This document shows positions 57,850 to 64,000 of a DNA stretch of 64,000 bases, in pieces. Position numbers and translations under genes: made by a program. The notes under the pieces were generated by a model that worked only from the letters and a program-made list of their open reading frames with translations, had not been told where the DNA came from and did not search any database. Location of the stretch: positions 22,883,001 to 22,947,000 of the forward strand of contig JAUMIR010000003.1 of NCBI GenBank assembly GCA_030847615.1, given 5' to 3'. The DNA comes from Gambelia wislizenii (Eukaryota; Chordata; Lepidosauria; Squamata; Crotaphytidae). Every line of letters starts with the position of its first letter. The stretch's first letter is position 1.

Positions 57850-58344
57850 ATGCTAACAGGAGACAGAGAAAAGGCAAAGCTACTCAACACCTTCTTTGCC
57901 TGGGTCTTCTCCCAAAAGGAGAACAGTGATCAACTTGGAGAAAATGGAGCAGATGATGCAGTAGGGGAAACGCAGCATAGAATAGGTAAAGAGGTTATTC
58001 AGGAATACCTGGCCAGTATAAATGAATTTGAGTCTCCAGGGCCAGATGAACTACATCCAAGGGTACTAAAAGAACTGGCAGAAGTAATCTCAGAACCACT
58101 GGCAATAATTTTTGAGAAATCCTGGAGAACAGGAGAGGTCCCAGCAGACTGGAGGAGGGCAAATGTTGCCCCCATCTTTAAAAAGGGGGGGGGAGAAGAC
58201 CCAAATAATTATCATCCAGTCAGCCTGACATCAATACTAGGAAAGATTCTAGAGCAGATCATTAAACAGACAGTCTGTAACCACTTAGAAAGGAATGCCG
58301 TGATCACTAAAAGTCAACATGGATTTTTGAAAAACAACATGGGT
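57850..58344 (+). pseudogene. CR1 ORF2 reverse transcriptase, N-terminal part
   Basis: One open frame gives 'KAKLLNTFFAWVFSQKENSD', then 'SPGPDELHPRVLKELAEVIS' and 'VPADWRRANVAPIFKKGGGE', followed by 'YHPVSLTSILGKILEQIIKQ', the fingers and early palm of a non-LTR RT. It ends where the L2 piece begins. Confidence 0.85.
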
Positions 58345-58975
58345 TTTTGAAACTTCAACTAGTTCAGAACATGGCAGCCAGGTTGATTTCTGGTGTTTCC
58401 AGAAGAGAGCATATAACACCTGTGTTAAAAGCTCTCCACTGGCTGCCTATTAGTTTCTAGGCACTGTACAAGGTGTTGGTTATGACCTTTAAAGCCCTAC
58501 ATGGCTTGGGTCCAACTTATCTCCGGGACCACCTCCTCCCATACAACCCTCCCCGCGCACTTCGGTCCTCTGGGATGAATCTGTTACAACCTATGAAAAC
58601 AAAGCTGTGGGTGACCTCCCAGAGGGCCTTCTCTGCTGCCACTCCCAGCTTATGGAATGGCCTACCGGACTAGAACTGTCTTATTACCACCTTAGACAGC
58701 TTCAAAAAAGCTGTCAAGATGGATCTTTTCTGGCAGGCCTTTCCCGAATAGCTATCCCGGCCTGAAGATTCGGCTGCCTTTTCCCTTAAGTGGCCACTGG
58801 ATTATTATTTTTTCTCTTTTTAAGTTTTTAATCTGTTTAATTTAATATTGTTTTAAGGTGTGGGTGGGTTAGGGTATTAATGTAATTATGGGATTTTTAT
58901 GATGTAAGCCGCCCCGATTGTGTTGCAGAGGGGCAGGATAGAAATACATCATCATCATCATCATCATCATCATTA
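58345..58975 (+). mobile_element. L2-type LINE 3' fragment inside CR1
   Basis: It encodes the C-terminal block 'VLVMTFKALHGLGPTYLRDH' and 'FSAATPSLWNGLPD', followed by a stop and 'SFKKAVKMDLFWQAFP', the conserved end of L2-clade ORFs. A 3' UTR ('taagccgccccgattgtgtt') and an (ATC)n tail (58950-58972) follow. A TAG at about 58458 interrupts it. The target duplication is not clear. Confidence 0.8.
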
Positions 58976-58994
58976 TGTGATGCCAGATTAATCT

Positions 58995-59637
58995 TATCTC
59001 TTTTTTTTTGATAGAGTTACAGGCATGACAGATGAAGGGAATGCTGTGGATGTAGGGTATCTTGATTTCAGTAAGGCTTTTGACAAAGTCCCCCATGATA
59101 TTCTTGCAAAAAAAGTTAGTAATCTGTGGGCTAGACAATGCAACTGTTAGGTGGATTTGTAACTGGATGACTGACCGAACCCAAATGGTAGTCACCAATG
59201 GCTCCTCTTCATCCTGGAGGGAAATGACCAGTGGGGTGCCACAGGGTTCTGTCCTGGGCCTAGTGCTATTCAACATCTTTATCAAAGATTTGGATGAGGG
59301 AATAAAGGGTATGCTTATCAAGTTTGCAGATGACACCAAATTAGGATGGATAGCTGTTACCCCAGAGGACAGAATCCAAAATGACCTGAACAGATTAGAA
59401 AGCTGGGCCAAAACTAACCAAATGAATTTCAACAGGGAGAAATGTAGGATACTACACTTGGGTAGTAAAAATGAAATGCACAGATATAGGATGGGTGACA
59501 TCTGGCCTAATGGCAGTACCTGTGAAAGGGATCTAGGAGTCGTAGTGGACTGCAAACTGAACATGAGTCACCAGTGTGATGTGGCAGCTAAAAAAGTCAA
59601 TGTAATTCTAGGCTGCATTAATAGGAGTACAGTTGTC
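58995..59637 (+). pseudogene. CR1 ORF2 reverse transcriptase core
   Basis: 'DVGYLDFSKAFDKVPHDILA' (first catalytic Asp) is followed by a one-base frameshift. Then come 'TSGVPQGSVLGLVLFNIFIK', 'MLIKFADDTKLG' (the FADD motif, equivalent to YxDD) and 'NFNREKCRILHLGS'. The catalytic motifs are intact, but the frame is broken upstream. It ends at 59637, just before the MITE. Confidence 0.85.
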
Positions 59638-59639
59638 CC

Positions 59640-61091
59640 TCCACATTCGCGAACTTGACATTCGCGGTTTCGGTTATTCGCGGTTTTGGGAGGGCCCCCC
59701 CGGGCCCCCCCAAAACCGCGACGTGAAAGACCTGGGGAGGGGTGGGGAGGCCTTCGCGGGATGCCCGGAGGCCCTCCGGAAGCCCCGCGAAGGCCTGGGG
59801 AGCGGTGCGAAGGCCTTCGTGGGACCCCCGGAGGCCCTCCAGAGGCCCCGCGAAGGCCTGGGGAGCGGTGCGAAGGCCTTCGTGGGACCCCCGGAGGCCC
59901 TCCAGAGGCCCCGCGAAGGCCTGGGGAGGGGTGGGGAGGCCTTCGCGGGACCCCCGGAGGCCCTCCGGAGGCCCCGCGAAGGCCTGGGGAGCGGTGCGAA
60001 GGCCTTCGCGGGACCCCCGGAGGCCCTCCGGAGGCCCCGCGAAGGCCTGGGGAGGGGTGGGGAGGCCTTCGCGGGACCCCCGGAGGCCCTCCGGAGGCCC
60101 CGCGAAGGCCTGGGGAGGGGTGGGGAGGCCTTCACGGGACCCCCGGAGGCCCTCCGGAGACCCCGCGAAGGCCTGGGGAGCGGTGCGAAGGCCTTCGCGG
60201 GACCCCCGGAGGCCCTCCGGAGGCCCCGCAAAGGCCTGGGGAGCGGTGCGAAGGCCTTCGTGGGACCCCCGGAGGCCCTCCGGAGGCCCCGCGAAGGCCT
60301 GGGGAGCGGTGGGGAGGCCTTCGCGGGACCCCCGGAGGCCCTCCGGAGGCCCCGCGAAGGCCTGGGGAGCGGTGCGAAGGCCTTCGCGGGACCCCCGGAG
60401 GCCCTCCGGAGGCCCCGCGAAGGCCTGGGGAGGGGTGGGGAGGCCTTCGCGGGACCCCCGGAGGCCCTCCGGAGGCCCCGCGAAGGCCTGGGGAGGGGTG
60501 GGGAGGCCTTCACGGGACCCCCGGAGGCCCTCCGGAGACCCCGCGAAGGCCTGGGGAGCGGTGCGAAGGCCTTCGCGGGACCCCCGGAGGCCCTCCGGAG
60601 GCCCTGCAAAGGCCTGGGGAGCGGTGCGAAGGCCTTCGTGGGACCCCCGGAGGCCCTCCGGAGGCCCCGCGAAGGCCTGGGGAGCGGTGGGGAGGCCTTC
60701 GCGGGACCCCCGGAGGCCCTCCGGAGGCCCCGCAAAGGCCTGGGGAGGGGTGGGGAGGCCTTCGCGGGACCCCCAGAGGCCCTCCGGAGGCCCCGCAAAG
60801 GCCTGGGGAGGGAGGGAGGGAGGGCTGGGGAGACCTCCGCGGGGCCTAGCAAGGCCCCGCGAAGGCCTGGGCAGGGAGGGAGGAAGGGCCGGGGAGACCT
60901 CCGCGGGGCCTAGCAAGGCCCCGCGAAGGCCTGGGGAGGGAGGGAGGGAGGGCTGAGGAGACCTCCGCGGGGCCTAGCAAGGCCCCGCGAAGGCCTGGGG
61001 AGGGAGGGGGAGGGGTGTTTATTATTCACGGATTTTTCACATTCACGGGGGTCCGCGGAACAGAACCCCCGCGAATGTGAAGGGACGACTG
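59640..61091. mobile_element. Mariner-like MITE expanded by an internal tandem repeat
   Basis: The ends are CAGTTGTCCCTCCACATTCG and the complement of CAGTCGTCCCTTCACATTCG, with TA at 59638-59639 and 61092-61093. The inner arms 'attcgcggtttcggttattc' and 'cacggatttttcacattcac' are the usual family sequence. The core (59729-61016) is a GC-rich minisatellite that takes the element to 1452 bp, against 251 and 421 bp for its relatives in this window. The host CR1 reads 'aataggagta' then 'tagtgtctgtctag', as in the uninterrupted copy at 26573. Confidence 0.9.
59729..61016. repeat. 63/64-bp minisatellite with six-unit higher-order repeat
   Basis: Seventeen units of exactly 63 bp start at 59729 and every 63 bases to 60737. 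Three units of 64 bp (60800, 60864, 60928) and a partial one follow. Variants (AGGGGTGGGGAGG, AGCGGTGCGAAGG, AGCGGTGGGGAGG, with CGCGG, CGTGG or CACGG) repeat in the same order in units 5-10 (59981-60358) and 11-16 (60359-60736), so a 378-bp block was duplicated. Because 63 is divisible by 3, frames of about 390-430 codons remain open on both strands. Confidence 0.95.
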
Positions 61092-61093
61092 TA

Positions 61094-61420
61094 TAGTGTC
61101 TGTCTAGATCAAGGGAAGTAATAGCGCCACTCTATTCTGCTTTGGTCAGACCTCACCTGGAATACTATGTCCAGTTCTGGGCACCACAATTCAAGAAGGA
61201 TATTGAGAAGCTGGAAGATATCCAGAGAAGGGTGACCAGGATGGTGGGAGGTCTGGAAGCCATGCCCTATGAGGAGCGGCTTAGAGAGCTGGGTATGTTT
61301 AGCCTGGAGAAGAGAAGGTTAAGAGGGGACACGATAGCCATGTTTAAATATTTGAAGGGGTGTCTTACTGAGGATGGGGCAAGCTTGTTTTCTGTTGCTC
61401 CAGAGACTACGACATGAAAC
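61094..61420 (+). pseudogene. CR1 ORF2 C-terminal region
   Basis: It encodes '[20 protein letters not shown]', '[20 protein letters not shown]' and '[20 protein letters not shown]', ending at a TGA. It is the continuation of the RT frame interrupted by the MITE. Confidence 0.9.
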
Positions 61421-61660
61421 AATGGGTTCAAACTACAGGAAAACATATTCCACCTAAACATTAGGAAGAACTTCCTGACAGTAAGAGCTATTCAGAAGTG
61501 GAATGCACTGCCTCGTAGTGTGGTGGAGGCTCCTTCTTTGGAGGTTTTTAAGCAGAGGCTGGATGGCCATCTGTCGGGAATGTTTGATTGTGTATTCCTG
61601 AATGGAAGGGGGCTGGACTGGATGGCCCTTGTGGTCTCTTCCAACTCTATGATTCTATGA

Positions 61661-62349
61661 ATCCATCAAGCTCTAAAGTTGTCAAAAGATGTTCACCCAT
61701 GGCAAAAATGAAGGCATGAAGCATGAGGGAATGGGCATTAGCAACTATGCTATACCTTCTCAACAGTTAATTTGTGAGGGCTATGTTACCACGCCTAGCA
61801 CCCCCTCCCTATAATATTTCATAATTGGCAATTTTGAGACACTTCGCAGAGTCTAATAGACTGGGTGGACCAAAAGTGAGGTCAGATGGAGGTCACCAGG
61901 ACCTCAAGAAGGCGTTGTGGAAAATTACCAGCAGGCACACTCAAGATAGGATTAAGCAAGGCCCCTAGTAAACAACACCATCATGGAGGTATGTGCTAAT
62001 CCCCTCTTGGGCTCCCTTGGCAATGAGTCATATCACAAATAAACAAGTGTCCAAAACAACCATTATCCCCAGGAAACATCCTCTTGCACCTTTCCTATCC
62101 CACAATATGAGATTGCCATAAACCCATCAGTTCCAATATCTCAGGCATTAACAGCAATCAGCAGAGTTGCAGCTTCCTTTGTTTAATGGTGGGAAATCCA
62201 TCTACACTTTGTCCAAAGCCCAAAACACCCCTTCAGGACACAAAATACATTATAAATATTAGCCCCAAACAATAGCAAGGTGTGCCACTGTAAATGACAC
62301 CCAGACCCAAAATAAGAGTGAGCTGCATCCAAGGGCAGTTTAGAAAATT
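61661..62349. other. No recognised feature
   Basis: Non-coding sequence; it may include the 5' margin of the Penelope-like element that follows. Confidence 0.4.
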
Positions 62350-63375
62350 CTCTTGTGAGCATTCTTAAGTGGATGATGATGTTAAGTATTATTCTGTACG
62401 TTAAGGCCATGCAGTGTTAATGTCTTAAATCTGTGAATCCAGAAATTCCCTCTTATATCTAAAATTCAGGCATACCTCCATTTTCAGGTTACTGCTGGCT
62501 ATAGCAACATATTCAGATTTTGCTAACAATGGATATCTTTCACGAATAGGTATATAGTAATTAGGAGATGCTGGGTGGATATCTCCCACAAATGGAGTAA
62601 GTTATTGGCTATTGGTTGCTCATGTCTTTGTGGAGAATACTTTCTCTCAAAATGGTGGTTGCTCTCTTGATGTTGTCATCAGTCACAGGGATAACCCCTC
62701 TGAAAAAGCTGTTGCTTAAATTCATTGGTCCTCTTATTGTAATTTTCACTGGTGTTGCAGATGCAGCTGATTCTTAGAGCCAAATAGTAGATAGTATTTA
62801 TTTTACTATGCTTGGAGTAGCAGTCCAAGTATGGACATCAGTGTGCTTATTCTGAAAATCAGTGTCAATTTCGCGATTTTCAGATGTGAGGTGAACATCA
62901 AGGAATGGGATATGTTGATGTTCAATTGCATTGCTAGATGTAAACTTGGTTATTGGATGGACAGAGCTGATGTATAATACAAATTTAGTTGGCCCAATAA
63001 AGGTATCACTGTTTTGTAGATTTTAGATTTTGTTGTACAAACTTTTTTAAGCATCCTTTTTCCTTCATCCCGACCAAAAAGTTGCCATTAATGTACTTCC
63101 GCCACATGAGAGGTTCGTCACTAGCCTCTTTAAGGAAGTTAAAGTTTAGAGTTTGACCATGAATAGATTTTCAGGAGAAAGAGCAATGTCATTACCCAGT
63201 TCTGTCTCCTGTAATTCAACTGACTAGTAACCATTCTGTACTCTGAATTAAAGTGCCATACCTTCCAAATATTTTGGATATTGAAGAGAATTTCTGGATC
63301 CACAGACTTAAGACCTCAAGGCTACATGGTCTCAACCAAGAGGATAATACTTAACACCATCATCCACTTAAACTG
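62350..63375 (-). mobile_element. Penelope-like element between inverted repeats
   Basis: A decayed minus-strand RT end lies in the middle. The outer parts are inverted copies: 'taagtggatgatgatgttaa' (62370) and 'gaatccagaaattccctc' (62440) correspond to the complements of 'cttaacaccatcatccactt' (63350) and 'gagaatttctggatcc' (63285). Penelope-like elements often carry such terminal repeats in inverted or direct order. Confidence 0.5.
62600..63180 (-). pseudogene. Penelope-like reverse transcriptase remnant
   Basis: The minus strand reads 'GNDIALSPEN', then 'IEHQHIPFLDVHLTSENREI' and 'DTDFQNKHTDVHTWTATPS'. The FLD-V-x4-N-x-x-I-x-TD-x3-K-x-TD order follows the RT palm in Penelope-like elements. 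The expected YxDD region is not intact. There are many stops and frameshifts. Confidence 0.5.
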
Positions 63376-64000
63376 TTAACAACAAAATGTTGTAACCTGC
63401 CACCTTGGATGCTACTCCCATTCATTTTGAGCACTTGAAGAAAGCAGAAGCCAAAACAGTTTACTAATACTGTATATTCATAAAGTTCTGTTTGTTAAGC
63501 ACTCCAGTAAATATATATTTTAAGTGATTAACAGCATCCTTCTGGGATCAGAACAAACTTGTTGGAAGTTCTGTTTGTTTGCTTTCAAATTCTCTCTATG
63601 TGTGTGTCTGTGTGTGTGTGTCTGTGTGTGCTTGAAGTCTGGACTTTGTAGTTAGGATTCTTCTGGCACAATTTAGGGTTCTCGGACATAACCATCTGTA
63701 ACCCTAGGCTTGCAAAATCATGAATCAATTTTCACATAGCACCTTGATTGTCTTTCTGTATCAGTTTCCTTGGAGCTGAGCTGTAGATGAGAACAACGAA
63801 CTGTAGGAAGAGAATGATGGTCTAATATGAACATTCTTTATTCATGTGAGCTGATGGCTTTTGCTGTGGAGATGTGACACCTAGATCCCCAATTTATTTA
63901 TTTATTTATTTATTTATCCTTCTTTTTTTTTAACTGAAGGAAAGATAATAGGGCCAATACCATATTATTTTGAAGGTTTCTGAGGAGATGTCAAGAAGAA
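63376..64000. other. No gene; simple repeats only
   Basis: A (TG)n run at 63595-63630 and (ATTT)n at 63892-63917, in AT-rich non-coding sequence. Confidence 0.6.

Larger units (their letters stand above)
56900..61660 (+). mobile_element. Long CR1 LINE copy with two later insertions
   Basis: CR1 ORF2 can be followed from the endonuclease (about 56900) through the reverse transcriptase to the 3' terminal 'tctatgattctatg' at 61645-61657. An L2 3' fragment lies at about 58345-58975 and a mariner-like MITE with a tandem-repeat core at 59640-61091. Without them the CR1 part is about 2.7 kb. The 5' end is truncated or unclear. Confidence 0.85.

Noticed and set aside
59618..60956. Four or more overlapping long frames (387-432 codons) on both strands as genes
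   Set aside because: They follow from a stop-free repeat whose unit is a multiple of three. Several frames and both strands are open at once, and the array lies between the TIRs of a MITE.
59729..61016. CRISPR-like array
   Set aside because: There are no unique spacers between repeats; the units are head-to-tail, and the DNA is vertebrate.

Overview
The window looks like nuclear DNA of a reptile, most likely a squamate (lizard). The evidence is a high and varied load of interspersed repeats: CR1 LINEs ending in the ATTCTATG repeat, L2-, RTE- and L1-type LINEs, Penelope-like and Ty3/Gypsy remnants, a tRNA-derived SINE and several MITE families. There is almost no coding sequence, and no bacterial-style operon, rRNA, free-standing tRNA or CRISPR array.

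The only host coding sequence I can support is one 146-bp exon on the + strand (31563-31708). It has good splice sites, and its translation matches, from memory, a TPR-region exon of SPATA16, a spermatogenesis gene with very long introns. On that reading the window is mostly the two introns flanking this exon, and the rest is intronic repeat.

Layout. 0-9 kb: an old CR1 scrap, a Harbinger-like MITE, a palindromic MITE, a LINE copy whose 5' half is inverted (4.76-6.64 kb), a Penelope-like fragment, an RTE-like fragment and a CR1 tail. 9-17 kb: mostly old or unrecognised sequence. 17.4-25.1 kb: dense nesting, with a LINE 3' end inside a mariner-like MITE, a hairpin MITE inside a LINE endonuclease region, a 5'-truncated L1 with a 16-bp target duplication and another hairpin MITE inside it, and a Gypsy integrase. 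26-31.1 kb: CR1 tails, two Harbinger-like MITEs (one carrying a mariner-like MITE) and a MITE with a minisatellite core. 31.6 kb: the exon. 32-56 kb: scattered SINEs, CR1, L2, palindromic and hairpin MITEs, and a CR1 5' region with an ORF1 esterase motif. 56.9-61.7 kb: a long CR1 copy interrupted by an L2 piece and by a 1.45-kb mariner-like MITE. The core of that MITE is a GC-rich 63/64-bp tandem array with a duplicated six-unit block. 62.3-63.4 kb: a decayed Penelope-like element between inverted repeats.

The most unusual structure is that array (59729-61016). Seventeen units are exactly 21 codons long, so reading frames of about 390-430 residues stay open on both strands. I read these as artefacts of the repeat, not genes. 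The next most informative signals are two related-looking sets of MITEs with 3-bp target duplications, including near-symmetric hairpins of 306 and 351 bp. All family names are from recognition of sequence, not from a database search.
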